A DNA stretch of 64,000 bases from Lenzites betulinus (taxonomy: Eukaryota > Basidiomycota > Agaricomycetes > Polyporales > Polyporaceae). Each line of letters starts with the position of its first letter. Positions within the stretch are counted from its first letter, which is position 1. Below the pieces are notes generated by a model. That model did not search any database, was not told the DNA's origin, and worked only from the letters and a program-made list of their open reading frames with translations. Of this stretch, positions 1 through 14,928 are shown piece by piece. The position numbers and the translations under genes were made by a program. The DNA is taken from NCBI GenBank assembly GCA_022264855.1, contig JABYQU010000043.1, forward strand, positions 62,001 through 126,000. Direction: 5' to 3'.

Positions 1-2441
1 TGCAGCGGCGCGACTGCGGGGATACTGGGACCATCGACGAACATAGCGACGAAGAAGATCCCGAGGAAGAAGACGATGACGACTTTTCAGCTGCGCGCAA
101 CAGTAGCCCACTCGGGCGCGGCGCAGGGAGGTCGCCGTACCTGCATCCCGCCCCGACGAGAGCTCACATGCGCGCACGGTTTGGGTCGAATTCGCCTGAA
201 CCGGGTAGCCCGCCTGTTTCACCGCTCTCCCCGAGCATGTCCATCTTCAAGATGCCAAGCGCATGGGCGAGCAGCGTCACGCTCTCGCTCGCTCACGCAC
301 TGGGTCCACACAAGTCCTCTCCGACCTCGTCAGCATCGTCCACGCCGCCATCCAGCGCGGCCTCTAGCCCCGCGTCCGGGTCCGGGAATGTGTCTCCTCC
401 AGGTGCGAGTCTGAAGCGCAAGGAGAGCTTCGGAGTCAAACGTTTGTTTGGCTCGCTCAAGGGCAAGGAACGAGAGCGCGAGCGTGAATACGCGCAGCTC
501 CCCCGCCAGCGTCCGTCAGTGTCTGCCTCCTCGTCCGAGTCGTGCACCGAGTCTGTCGACGGATGGGAGGTCGTCGGCGGCGACAGCCCAACATCCAGCT
601 CACACTCTTCCAGCACCAGCGGCGGCAGCCACGCGCCTACGTCTCCCACGTCTCCTGCTCGTTCCGCGGAGGCGCACTCTCCGACTTCTGAAAGCGCACG
701 CGCTGCAGCGGGTGCTTTCCTCAACCGGCCCGTCCGGCACCGGCCCCCAACGCTGCCTCTGTCCGACACCCCGGCGCTTCCCCTCGTAGCCTCTTCGCCT
801 GCGTCGCCGTCCCCGCCCCATCTTTCTCCTGCAGCCGCGCGTCCATACCTCCCAGAGAAGTCCCCGCTTCGTCTCATCGCCAGCACAAACCATCTACGGC
901 AAGCCCAGGCTCAAGCACTTAACTCGCCCGTGTCTCCGAGCACGCCGCGGGCATTGCGTCCCTCACCGTCCGTCGTCTGGAAGTCTCCCGCGAACGCCGG
1001 CTCGCCCACGAATGGCATGGCTACACAGAACTCTCCCGTACAACGCTCGCCTCTGTCTCAGCCGTCATACCAGCCGCAACTTCACTCCCAGCCCCAATCG
1101 TTGCCGCAATTTCGACAGTCTCTCCCAGCACCAGCAGGGCCCCGCGTGTCGCCAGCCTCTGTCCCAGTCTCACCAGCTCTCGCCCTGCGCGCGCCAGAAG
1201 CGCCTAGCCCACTCTCGCGAAGCGTGCCCATGCTCCGTGAGTCCGCGCCCGCTCGCCCTACGCCGAGCGAGAGCGTCCCCACGCAAGACGCACCCCAGAA
1301 TTCCCCGCTGCGTCGTCGTCGCGCGATCACCCCGCCCCCAGCTCACCGCCGCGTCATGCTCGCGTGCGACACCACCACCGGAGCATCGGCTCCCTCATCT
1401 GTGCGCGCCCCCACCCCTGTGCAAGAGACGGACGCATGCGGCGCGGATGTCGGCGAGCCAAGCAACGTCTCAGCCCGCCTCTCGATCGAGCAGCTCATAG
1501 ACCGTCAGACTCCGACGCGCACCCCAACCACGCCCTCGCGCACGGCGCTCGCGGTTCCCTCGACGCCGACAACGCCGACGTCCGGCGGGGCAAGCCAGCA
1601 TTACCGCGGACGACCGCTTCCGCAACTACCCTCAGAGGTGGAGGCAAGCGCGCCGGTGAAGAGAGTGCCAGACGGAACGCCTGTGAATCGCGTGCCAGAG
1701 GTCAGGGTAAGCGGGGAGGTCGTGGATGTCCAGCCTCCCCCGCCTCCCTCCACGCCAACACGGCAAGCGCAGTCGAGTGCGCAGACCCTCGCGCCGCCTT
1801 CCCAGATCGCGCGTTCCGAGTCAGGGGATAGCGTGGTGGAGGAGGCGCGTGCGGCGGAAGAGGGCCCGCGCGCAGAGTTCCTCGAGATCACGGACCTGGA
1901 CGTTCTCGCGTCTCGCCTTGTGGATGGCCAGCGGGACGGGCGACATTATGAGGTGCGATTCCTTCGCTCGTTGCCCTCGTCGCTCTCGCATACTGACCGA
2001 CCTCTCGGCAACGCAGGACCTACTCCTCGTCTCCGAGATCATCGGGCCCGCGTCGACGCCCGCCGCCCCCGCCGCACCCACGACGCCCGCGTCCGTGCAG
2101 GCGCTCGCGCTCACTCACGCCGCGGAGAAGGCGACGACGCCGCACGTAGGCGCGGTCGAGGTCGAGCGGCGGCGGGTGCTCCGCGACGGGCGCGTGAAGC
2201 TCAAGCTCGCGCTGCTCGGTGTAGCGGTCGACCGCTGCGGGGTGTGCCTCTCGCAGTTCCGGCGCGCGGAGCGCGGGGCGCTGACGCCCGTGTGTCGGCA
2301 TTCGTGAGTTCACTCCCCTGTCGATGAAGGCGGCGCGGATGCTGATAGTCATGTAGGTTCCATGAGGCATGTCTCCGCCGCTGGCTGCGCACCGCGGGCG
2401 TGTGCCCCATCTGTCGTATGGTGCTCTCCATGGATGAGTAG
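1..2441 (+). CDS. RING-H2 finger protein with long disordered Ser/Pro-rich N-terminus (5' end outside window)
   Basis: The reading frame is open from base 3 and runs to 1952. Introns at 1953-2016 (64 nt) and 2304-2356 (53 nt) join it in phase to the stop at 2439-2441, giving 773 visible residues. The start lies left of the window. An acidic run near the left edge is followed by about 600 residues rich in Ser, Pro, Thr and Ala with basic patches, which looks disordered. The C-terminus is a RING-H2 finger: CGVC, then CRHS, FHEACLRRWL and CPICR. The second intron falls inside the finger between CRH and FHEAC, so the domain only appears after splicing. RING-H2 proteins are usually E3 ubiquitin ligases, so ligase activity is inferred from the domain. 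The substrate is unknown, and the disordered arm may be a recruitment or phosphorylation region. No membrane segment is visible. Confidence 0.8.
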
Positions 2442-2958
2442 AGTTTTCGAGGATATGAGTTTTCAAATCGGACGCACGTTTTGGTCTTTCAAAATTTCAC
2501 TTTCGGAACGTCAAGGGCCTGAACCTCACCTGGCCGCTCGCTCTCGCTTGAGCATTCAAGCTCGCGTCTTGCACTTTTTCTCGGTATCACGGAACTGTAG
2601 CGTTATGCTGTATTATGCACCTCCTTGCGCGTTGGCATGTTGTATTCGATCTGTAGTAGTGGTCTTAGAGGCGGTATAGTATGCCCGCTCGCTCTTTTTT
2701 TGCTGGTTCCCGGATTCAACATGGTAACAAGGTACATGAAACTCGTGCTGATGTGTTTTGGTCAGGGGCGTGCGCAATGGTCTTACGCGTCCGCCGAACT
2801 TGGTGCACGGACAGCTAGGTTGGTTGTGGGCATACACAAGAGAAAAGAGAGCCTGATTGCAGCGGTATATTTAGTTGTCTTTGGTCATGATACAGAGTGT
2901 AAAGCATTATAATAAGCGGCACCAACGGATAGCGATATGTGATCCCAACTCCCAACGC
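2442..2958. other. Intergenic between converging genes
   Basis: This stretch should hold the 3' UTRs of the RING-H2 gene and the oppositely oriented ATPase gene. It is more AT-rich than the flanking exons. No gene-like reading frame is supported. Confidence 0.5.
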
Positions 2959-6837
<3,879 letters not shown>

Positions 6838-7008
6838 CTGGCTCTGCGGGTACTGTGACAAGAAATGGTACGAGGGCGGAAGAGGAGGGACAGGAAAAAA
6901 ATGCGCACCACGCAGGGATTTTATACGATGGAGATGCGTCTGTTGTTGTCTCACGGGCGCGAGGTCGGACAAGGCGCTGAGGGGGTGAATGGCGAAATAA
7001 CGCGCTGA

Positions 7009-7025
7009 GCGGTTTACGCTATTCC
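7009..7025 (+). repeat. 17-bp direct repeat, copy 1
   Basis: The sequence gcggtttacgctattcc occurs here and again, identically, at 7307-7323. Both copies lie upstream of the ATPase start, on its 5' side. The exact identity over 17 bases suggests a paired regulatory site or a relic of a duplication. Confidence 0.6.
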
Positions 7026-7306
7026 ACACCGTGCGGGAGGGTGCTGTCAATCGGCCATCGAGACACCTGCGTCGAATTTCTGTGCGCAGCCCGCGCACCC
7101 GACGCGGGAGTCGAGCTGTGGCAAATCCCCGGTGCGCGCTCGTCGCCCCGACTCCCGAGCATGGGAAGGACGCATGAGCCAGAGCAGAAAGGGGCCCTGC
7201 GCGGTAACGGTCAGTGACGTTAGCACTCAAGCGCAGGACGCTGCTCGTGGGGTGGCACTGCCGCCGACGTACCAGATATTCCGGGCCACTTGAGGGCGGG
7301 TCTTGC

Positions 7307-7323
7307 GCGGTTTACGCTATTCC
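7307..7323 (+). repeat. 17-bp direct repeat, copy 2
   Basis: Exact second copy of the 7009-7025 sequence, 298 bases downstream and in the same orientation. The sequence flanking the two copies is unrelated, so the repeat unit is short and sharply bounded. Confidence 0.6.
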
Positions 7324-8065
7324 TCCCCCTGACGAAAAATGTGGGAGCGGCTTGATATGATTCTTATCGCATCGACAGAGACCCCGGCCGTGTGTCACCG
7401 CGACAGAACGTTGTTGCATGTTGTTAGACAGCCGTCGACGACTAAATCCCATTTGAAGCTTGATACAAGTCGCCGGTCGAGCACTGCGCCACATTGACAA
7501 CCCTCTGCAGGGAAGCGCACGGTGAGAGGATGGCGAGGCACAGGAATATATGCCAGATATAGATCTTCTCTGAAGAGGTAATCCAGGAGCTGAAAGTCTC
7601 TATGCTGGCGTTTATCATATGCATACTCGGGACAAGTCTCAAGTTGAACTGACGTTCGGGCAGGGCGGGTGACTCCTACCGTCCGACAACCGGGTCTGAG
7701 GAGGAAAAAGACATACTTTGAGGTTGCTCAGCGCTCAGGTGGGGTTCTCCCCGAGAACGGCGGACGCTTCCAAAGCGATGTCTTCTGAGTGCCATCAAAG
7801 GGAAGATGGACAAATATGTGGGAGGTAGTGCTAGTGTTGCAGTGTAACCACAAACAACTACTGCGCAGGCACTAGGGCGCGTGGGCGGGATTGATAGACG
7901 CTGATGCGCCCTGTGCCCGTATATAGCAGCCCCGCCGATCACTACATCCACGTGGCGGAGGGCGGCCGAGAGGACGGGTGTGCTCCTGCGCCGCGCGCAT
8001 AGGCGTACCATCTGGCATCCGCCTCTTCGCACAACCCACAACATACCTTGGTCTTTGTCTGCCCT

Positions 8066-8949
8066 ATGGACGACTCCTCATCTGCCGCCTCCTCGTCGAG
8101 ACCGACATCGAGAGACGACACCTCTCAAACGGACGGTTATAGAGCTTTCTTCGGCAAAGACAGTAAACCAGTCCCGAAATGGGTCCCCATTGCACTCGTA
8201 TGTTTCGTGCTGTTTCTCTGGTTCCATTGCTCTAATAGAAGATGTCGCCCTAAAGCTTGCTTTCTCAACCGCCGCCATGGCCGTCCCAATAGTCATGCTG
8301 CGCCGTCATCGGGCTGCAACATTAGGGAAAGCTTTGGCCGAAGCCCCTCCGCCTCCGACTCGGAGGTCTAGCTCGACCGGAATGCCCATAATCAATCCAA
8401 ATGCAACATTCCTTCCTTCTTCCCAGTCATCTCTACCTTCTGCTGCGTCCGGGGCTTCAGCAGCGGAAGACGGCTTTAATGGTGCCCTTCATTGTGCAAA
8501 GGCTTTCGGGATTGCCACTCTACTTGTTGGCGTCGGTGCAACAACGACAATCTGGGGTGTCCGGACATACATGGGTGTGGAGACGGTACGTGGAAGTGAT
8601 TACGCGCAACGGACTATCACTCACCGTGAGTTACCCAAAGACACAAGAGTTCGCGGACAGAATGCGCCTTGCCATTCTTTCACGAATGCCATCACTCTCC
8701 GCCCGTATACACCGGCCTCCTGCTCCCGAGGACGACGACCCAACGGCGCTGAGTGAGAAACCTGCGGAAGCTCCCTCGATATCGATATCTTTGTCCCAGT
8801 CGGAAGTCGAAGACTGGACATGGCCGGCTGCGGAGAAACGACTCCGAGACGCGTTCGAGAAGGACGGATTCTCGGGCTGGGCTGCGGCCTTGTTGGGGGA
8901 ACTCGAAGCAGAGGGTCGACTAGAAAGAACGAAGAGAGGTCATGTCTAA
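8066..8949 (+). CDS. TMEM242: TMEM242-like mitochondrial inner-membrane protein
   Basis: Three exons, 8066-8162, 8239-8585 and 8641-8949, keep phase and give 250 residues. A Ser-rich N-terminus is followed by a first hydrophobic segment (LKLAFSTAAMAVPIVML), a loop, and a second segment (ALHCAKAFGIATLLVGVGAT). After that comes the family signature with a Gly-Val, a few residues, then EFADRMR. The two-helix layout and the Ala-Leu/Gly-Val...F(R/A)xxM block match animal TMEM242 (DUF1358), which helps assemble the c-ring of mitochondrial ATP synthase. The C-terminal tail, WTWPAAEKRLRDAFEKDG onward, is longer than in animals. The first donor (GTAAAC) is chosen because only it restores the frame. 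The family call is by pattern only. Confidence 0.7.
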
Positions 8950-10485
8950 CTTCCTTCGAGTCAATTGCAGGTGCTGCTCGTACGGCCACGTTGCTCCCCG
9001 CCGACTGCCTAGGATGTCTGCTACATCCCGCGGGAGATGCGGACGCTCCAGCTCCAGCTTCAAGTAGAGGTATTGGCAAGTCGGAGGGCACTCGATCGGC
9101 TTGGCTCGGCGCCTCCAGTTCCGGGACCGCCGCTAGACCTGCATACGCTATAGCCGGCGGCACACGCAACTACGTAGCCTCATCGTTTTACTACGCGATA
9201 TCTCGCACACGACAACAGTTGGTCTGCTGCTCGCTCGGTAGTTTTGAACGAGGAAGCAGCATGTGTCGGTGTTTGTTTTCTACTTGGCCCATGTGCAGGC
9301 AGCGGCTTGGCATCGCTGATCTCGACCGTGTTCAATGCCGGCGCCAGAAAGCGGCGCCCGCAGCTGGGCTTCACAACAATGCTATCGTTCGTTACGGTAA
9401 CGGTGACTCTGGACCCTGGTGAGTAGTCTTACAAAGACCTTCGCGTTATCGTCGAGTCGCCGTTGTTGGGATGCAGCTAATGCATACTCTCGATGGCACA
9501 GGCCGACACACACAGCCGTCTGAATCTCATGAGACTTCGGCTCACCCGTACCTCCGTTCGCTCACATGCCCGTAGGTCTCGTTCAACGATACAGCTAGGC
9601 TTACGCGGCTCTTCTATCTCAGATTCGAAGCGGTAGTGCTGAACCATATGGCCTCTGATGTGAGAGAGAAAGCCAAGCGAATGCCGGTGTAGCTGTTCCG
9701 ACGCTCATATGACAACTATGACAACTGCAGTGCGTACGATTGTCGACTTGCTAGGTCTCGCCTGTCAATGCCCCGCTCCCCAAACTGATGGGAACCATCT
9801 GGACCGAGCGTTGTGGCACTGCACTCGTGGGGACACACATAACGTCGTTGTACTAACTTGTGTTGTCATCGGGCAGAATATCGCATCCTTTGGCTTGGCA
9901 TTCCCTTCGATTGGAAGACCACCTGGTGTTCCCGATTTTACTTCTTCCTCAGCTCCTGCCGGCCATATGGTGTTCTTCGTCTAGACGCGGTTCGATACCG
10001 GTCGACTCCGCACCTCCAGTGCCACCGTCGGCCTGGTTGAGACGAAACCCCCAGCTCCATCGTCGGACAATTGCTCCACAGACCAACAATAACTCGGCCA
10101 GGACTCAGTAGACATTCACCGCATGAATGGCCGAAACGAGTCCGAGCGAGTTGAAACGGCCTACCATCTCAATCCCGGCCGTGCAGCTGGATATTCGTAT
10201 CAACCGAACCCCAAGGGGTGCGTTCGGCGCATCACTAAACCCGTTCTTTCTCGAGAAGCACTCCGCCCATGATCGCGTGGAGGATACCTCCGTGTGCGAG
10301 ATGCCCTATCACGCCCTCTCGCGCAAGCCTGCGCAACCTCGTGATGGACAGGGCGACAGTGCAAGGAGCATGAGCAGGGGTGCGCCGGTCGCGTCCTGCG
10401 TGGGTTAGTAGCCATGCGGGACCCGCCGTTGCAATGTGCTCCACTGCCGGATCGCGATGAGGATCATGGTCGAGCAGCGATAGCT
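8950..10485. other. 1.5 kb without an intact gene; degraded coding-like stretches
   Basis: No complete gene could be built on either strand. Around 9013-9140 one frame reads as a helical, charged protein segment (PREMRTLQLQLQVEVLASRR), but in-frame TAG codons at 9010-9012, 9148-9150 and 9175-9177 interrupt it. At 9876-9960 a frame reads EYRILWLGIPFDWKTT and then continues one base out of frame as LVFPILLLPQLLPAIW. That resembles the membrane core of the REEP/DP1/HVA22 family with a frameshift. These may be relics or an intron-rich gene that I failed to resolve. Confidence 0.3.
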
Positions 10486-10491
10486 GGAACG

Positions 10492-10497
10492 TATAAA
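10492..10497 (+). promoter_or_regulatory. TATA box of the fungalysin gene
   Basis: The motif tataaa lies within gaacgtataaaggcc, 156 bases upstream of the protease start codon. A pyrimidine-rich leader typical of well-expressed fungal genes follows it. Confidence 0.55.
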
Positions 10498-10647
10498 GGC
10501 CACGGCGCGTCCGCCCCAAGTTCTCCAGGCGACTTCGTTTCCGTCTTCGCTCCAGACAGACTTTCACCAGTCCCAGTCTTCCTCCCAGCCTCGCGCACTC
10601 CCTCGCACCCGTTCACGGACTCCTCATCCCGAACTCAGACTTGCAAG

Positions 10648-12623
10648 ATGTTTGCCTTCAAGAAGGTCTTCGCTTCCGTCTTCCTCGCGGTGCTCTGCGC
10701 GACGACTGCGACCGCGGTCCCCTACCCGCTGAACTCCAAGTACGCGACCCACCGTACTCGCGAGATCAGCCGGGACCTCAAGATTGAGGCTTACCACCCC
10801 GAGTCGTCTTTCGAGGTACGCATTTTCCCACACGTCCTGCCGCACCTTACTGATATTCCTGCTCCCACAGACCTTCGGGGAGGGTATCGAGCACCCTCTG
10901 TCCAAGCGTGCCGACGCGTCTATCGAAGACTCGGCGATCGCCTTCGTTCAGTCCCGTGCTGGCGTTGACTCTGCAGCGGTCACGGTCCGCTCCGCCTTCG
11001 AGGGCGAGGCCGCGCACCACGTCTACGTCAAGCAGCAGCTGAACGGCATCCCCTTCGCCAACGCTGTCGCGAACATTGCCTTCAACAAGGACAACAAGGT
11101 CGTTGCCTTTGGCAGCTCCTTCGTCAAGGTCCCCAAGGCCAAGCTCGTGTCCGAGCCCTCCGTCACCGTCGAGGACGCCATCTCCTCCGCCGAGGAGCTC
11201 CTCAGCGGCGCGCACGACGCGGAGAACTTCCCCGAGCCCACGCTCGAGTGGTTCGCTAAGGAGGACGGCTCCGTCGCCCTCACCCACGTGTTCCAGGTCC
11301 GCAACGAGGCTGCGGGCACCTGGTTCGAGGCATTCGTCGACGCTCACACCGGCGACCTTATCTCCGTCACCGACTTCGTCGCCAAGGCTTCGGTGAGTTT
11401 CCTTCTGTATGCCTCACGCGCATGCACGCTTACGCAATATGTGTAGTACCTTGTCCTCCCCATCTTCAAGGAGATCCAGACCCAGGGCTTCCAGACCCTT
11501 GTCGACCCTCAGGACACCACCGCCTCTCCCGATGGCTGGCACAGCGACGGCACGACCACCACGACCACCACCGCGGGCAACAACGCGATCGCGTTCAAGA
11601 GCAGCCAGAGCTCGGTGACGTCCCAGTCGGGCACCGGCCTCGTGTTCAACTACCCCGCCAGCACGAGCACCGCGCCGACGACCACTGCGAACGTGAACGC
11701 CGCGCGCGTGAACGCGTTCTACATCGTGAACACGATCCACGACATCACGTACAAGTACGGTTTCACCGAGACCGGCTTCAACTTCCAGACCAACAACTTC
11801 GGCAAGGGCGGCAAGGGCGCCGACCGCGTCACCGTCTCCGTCCAGGACTCCGCCGGCACCGACAACGCGGACTTCTCGACCCCGCCCGACGGCCAGAGCG
11901 GCGCGATGCGCATGTTCCTGTGGGACCTGACCAACCCCGAGCGTGACGGTGCCCTCGAGAACGACATCGTCTCGCACGAGAACACCCACGGCCTCACCAA
12001 CCGTCTCACCGGCGGTGGCACTGGCCGCTGCCTCCAGACCACTGAGGCTGGCGGTCTCGGTGAGGGCTGGTCCGATGCATTCGCCGAGTACGTCTTCCGC
12101 GCCGCTCGCCGATCTCACCATGTCCGAGACTGACTCCTTCTCCCACAGCTGGGTCGAGAAGACCGACGCGACCATCCCCGACTACGTCATGGGTCAGTAC
12201 GTGACCGCCGACTCCGCCGGCATCCGCACGCACCCGTACTCGACGTCCGCGAGCGTGAACCCGCTGCGCTACTCGTCGGTCAAGACGCTCAACGAGGTGC
12301 ACAACATCGGCGAGGTCTGGGCGAACATGCTGCACAACGTGTACGCCGCGCTCGTCAAGGCGCGCGGCTTCTCCACCACCGCGCGCACGGACCCGACCAG
12401 CACGGCCGGCAACGTCGTCTTCCTCCACCTCTTCATCGACGCGCTCTCGCTCCAGCCGTGCAACCCGACGTTCACGACCGCGCGCGACGCGTGGCTCCAG
12501 GCCGACGTGAACCGCTACGCGGGCGCGAACAAGTGCACGATCTGGACCGCGTTCGCCAGCCGCGGCCTCGGTGTGAACGCCGCGAACCACAACGACGACA
12601 CCACGGTCCCCGCGGGCTGCTAA
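10648..12623 (+). CDS. Fungalysin, secreted zinc metalloprotease (MEROPS family M36)
   Basis: Four exons, 10648-10815, 10871-11392, 11447-12087 and 12149-12623, stay in phase for 601 residues. Residues 1-22 or so form a signal peptide (MFAFKKVFASVFLAVLCATT). The next 200 residues form the FTP-type inhibitory propeptide, which contains a Lys-Arg after HPLS that could be a processing site. The mature enzyme carries the zinc motif HENTH at about residue 407 and the third-ligand motif GLGEGWSDAFAD, whose last residues are joined by the third intron. The C-terminal helical domain ends in HNDDTTVPAGC. Fungalysins are extracellular endopeptidases that digest proteins for nutrition. All metal and catalytic residues are present, so it should be active after propeptide removal. 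Confidence 0.95.
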
Positions 12624-13014
12624 GCGCGCTCGCCCCGTATCATTATGACTGCAGTATTTACGGAGGATTTATGAGTGGGCATCCGCACTCTCTTTCGGAA
12701 CGGAATGTAGTATGAAATGTACTTTGTGTCATCATCCGGGAAAAGCAATATATTGCATGTGTCTTGCTTTCTTCATCGCGACTTGGGTTGCCGGGTTGAC
12801 CACAGTGCATGATGCTGCACCAAAAGTTTGCTAGTCGTGTGCCTACCAATTGTTAGCGAAGCCCCATGCATCCTCGTTGGTCCTCGTTAGAGAAAAAAAC
12901 CCGCCTATACAGTTTAGGCAACGTTCGAGTCGACGGTTGATACGATACCTCAGAAACTATATTTCATACACCCAAAAACACTGCACGTCCAGATACGCCA
13001 TCCTTTCCCCTCTT
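12624..13014. other. Intergenic between converging genes
   Basis: About 390 bases of 3' sequence shared by the protease and thymidylate synthase genes, which converge. It is AT-richer than the exons. No gene is seen. Confidence 0.5.
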
Positions 13015-13996
13015 CTAAACGCTCATCTTCATCGCTATGCTCGGGTGCGGATCGTAGCCCTCCACCACAAAGTCCTCGCTCCGGAAATCGTCTATACTCT
13101 CAACCTTACGCGGCCACCGCAGCTTCGGGAACGGCCGCGGCTCGCGCTCGAGCTGGGTTTTCAGCGCATCGACATGGTCGCGGTAGACATGCGCATCGCC
13201 GAGTTGTATCACTAGCTCATGTGGGGTAGTGTCGGTGACGTGGGCCACCATGTGCGTGAGGAGGGCGTATGATGCGATGTTGAAGGGAATGCCGAGCCCT
13301 AGGTCGGCGGAGCGTTGGTACATGAGGCAGGACAGCTTGGGCTTCGCGGTGGGGTCGTCCGCGGGCGGGAGGTGCACGTAGAACTGGCACATCATGTGGC
13401 ATGGTGGAAGGGCCATCTGGGGTATATCTGCACGCTGCACGTTAGAAACTACGAACGGCGAGCGTGTAACGCAGGAACGCACCCGCAGGATTCCACGCAG
13501 AGAGGATGATGCGGCGATCTGTAGGGTCGTGCTTTATTTTTCGGATGCACTCTTGCAGCTGATCGACGCCCTTCCCAGTATAATCCGCGTCGGCGTCTTC
13601 GTACTGCGCACCAAAATGCCTCCACTGGAACCCGTAGACGGGACCGAGGTCGCCCTCGCGCCGGTGTCCCAGACCACGTTTCTCGAGGAACTCCTTGGAC
13701 CCATTGCCGTCCCAGATCTTCACGCCCTTGGCGGAAAGTTTCTTGGAGTCTGTGCAACCCTGCACAAACCAAAGCAGCTCTTCGACGATGCCGCGGAGAA
13801 AGGTGCGTTTGGTGGTGAGAAGGGGAAGCGTATCGTGAGCGAGGGAGAAGCGGAGGTTGGGGGGTGCGAAGAGGGAGAGCGTTCCTGTGCCCGTGCGGTC
13901 TGGACGAATATCGCCGGTGTCGAGCACTGTGCGGATGAGGTCGAGGTACTGCTGCTCGTCGTGTGGGCGCGCCGGGGCGTTGGGCGGGACGGGCAT
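13015..13996 (-). CDS. CDC21: Thymidylate synthase
   Basis: Two exons, 13483-13996 and 13015-13427, join in phase across a 55-nt intron and give 308 residues. The enzyme methylates dUMP to dTMP using methylene-tetrahydrofolate. The folate/phosphate loop DRTGTGT, the catalytic-cysteine motif [11 protein letters not shown], the dUMP-binding [20 protein letters not shown] and the C-terminal SIAMKMSV are all visible. Splicing restores [14 protein letters not shown] at the exon join. The start used is the ATG at 13996, in front of [20 protein letters not shown]. The frame continues a little upstream, so a slightly longer N-terminus is possible. Its length is normal for a fungal enzyme and no key residue is lost. 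Confidence 0.96.
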
Positions 13997-14928
13997 CGCG
14001 ATCGCGGAGGAGAAGGACGCGTTGTTTGGCGCTGGGCGCCTTCGACGCGTCGGCCGTATCCTTCACGATCACGTGGGTGTACGCGCTGATGGCAATCGAC
14101 GTTCATGACCTTCTTGCCGGGGATCTTGGAAAGCTGCCTAGCGGTCTTTGGTACCCTCAAAAATATCGTCGTAGCATAAACCGTGCTCATATTTTCACCT
14201 TGCAAGTCTTCTGTTTCACCTCTCATCGTCCGGAAAATTCTATTACAGGACCAACTTGTCTACGAAGATCTACGCGACCTGAGACGGTGCCTCGCCGCAG
14301 GCGAACGGATTCAGAAACATTAATCTATGGCGATTACCCAAACTCCGATATAAGCTCATGGGGCTTGCTTTGCCCATTCGAACTGCATGCATCATGCACC
14401 AGGTCCAAACTCCAGACCCAGTTGCTCGGAGATGGTGCGCACAAGGTGCATACGCTTCACGCTACGCGGTCGCTTGTTCACAAGTAGTTACCACAGTCTC
14501 CATGGTTCCTGAGCACGCAAACTGTGGTTGCTCGCATATTCAGAACAATGGCGGGTGTATGACGGCATTGTTTTTCATGTCGACCGTCGGGCGCGGTAGC
14601 ATTGACATCAATAGACGCCCACAGAGCTAATAAAATGCCTGCCGGGCCGGCCGATGGCCTATGAACCTAGTCCCCTCGGCTTCGAACAGGGGGAGCTGCA
14701 CCTGTTCCTTGCTTTGCTTCCACCACCATCCCTCCTCGTCTCTTCGCACACCCAGGGCATCGGTCGGTCCACTGCGTTCGTCCCTCGTAAGTCTCAGGAT
14801 GCATGTCTAACGCACCATCCCGCCTGATACTTTCCGCTCCCCATCCAGCGAGCCAACTATTGCACGAACAGTTAAACACCACCCCAAATACGCGTGCGAC
14901 CATCGTTCTCACCGTACATACAAACACG
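13997..14928. promoter_or_regulatory. Divergent promoter region of thymidylate synthase and F-box genes
   Basis: The flanking genes are transcribed away from each other. Several reading frames of up to 174 codons exist, but they carry no recognisable domain and overlap the expected 5' UTRs. I see no supported gene. Confidence 0.4.

Larger units (their letters stand above)
6838..8065. promoter_or_regulatory. Divergent promoter region between ATPase and TMEM242-like genes
   Basis: The two genes are transcribed away from each other across 1.2 kb. No convincing coding exon was found. It holds an exact 17-base direct repeat (listed separately) and an inverted pair, gggagtcg near 7102 and cgactccc near 7148. 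The many stop codons in all frames and the mixed composition fit regulatory or UTR sequence. Confidence 0.5.

Noticed and set aside
293..886. Long minus-strand frames opposite the RING-H2 gene
   Set aside because: They are the antisense shadow of a GC-rich, Ser/Pro-rich exon and show no domain.
11975..11989. Fungalysin zinc motif HENTH instead of the more usual HEYTH
   Set aside because: Only the variable position differs; both histidines and the glutamate are present, so activity should be normal.
13449..14226. Extended minus-strand frames upstream and across thymidylate synthase
   Set aside because: They are out-of-frame with the enzyme and Arg/Pro-rich; the enzyme frame with all motifs starts at 13996.
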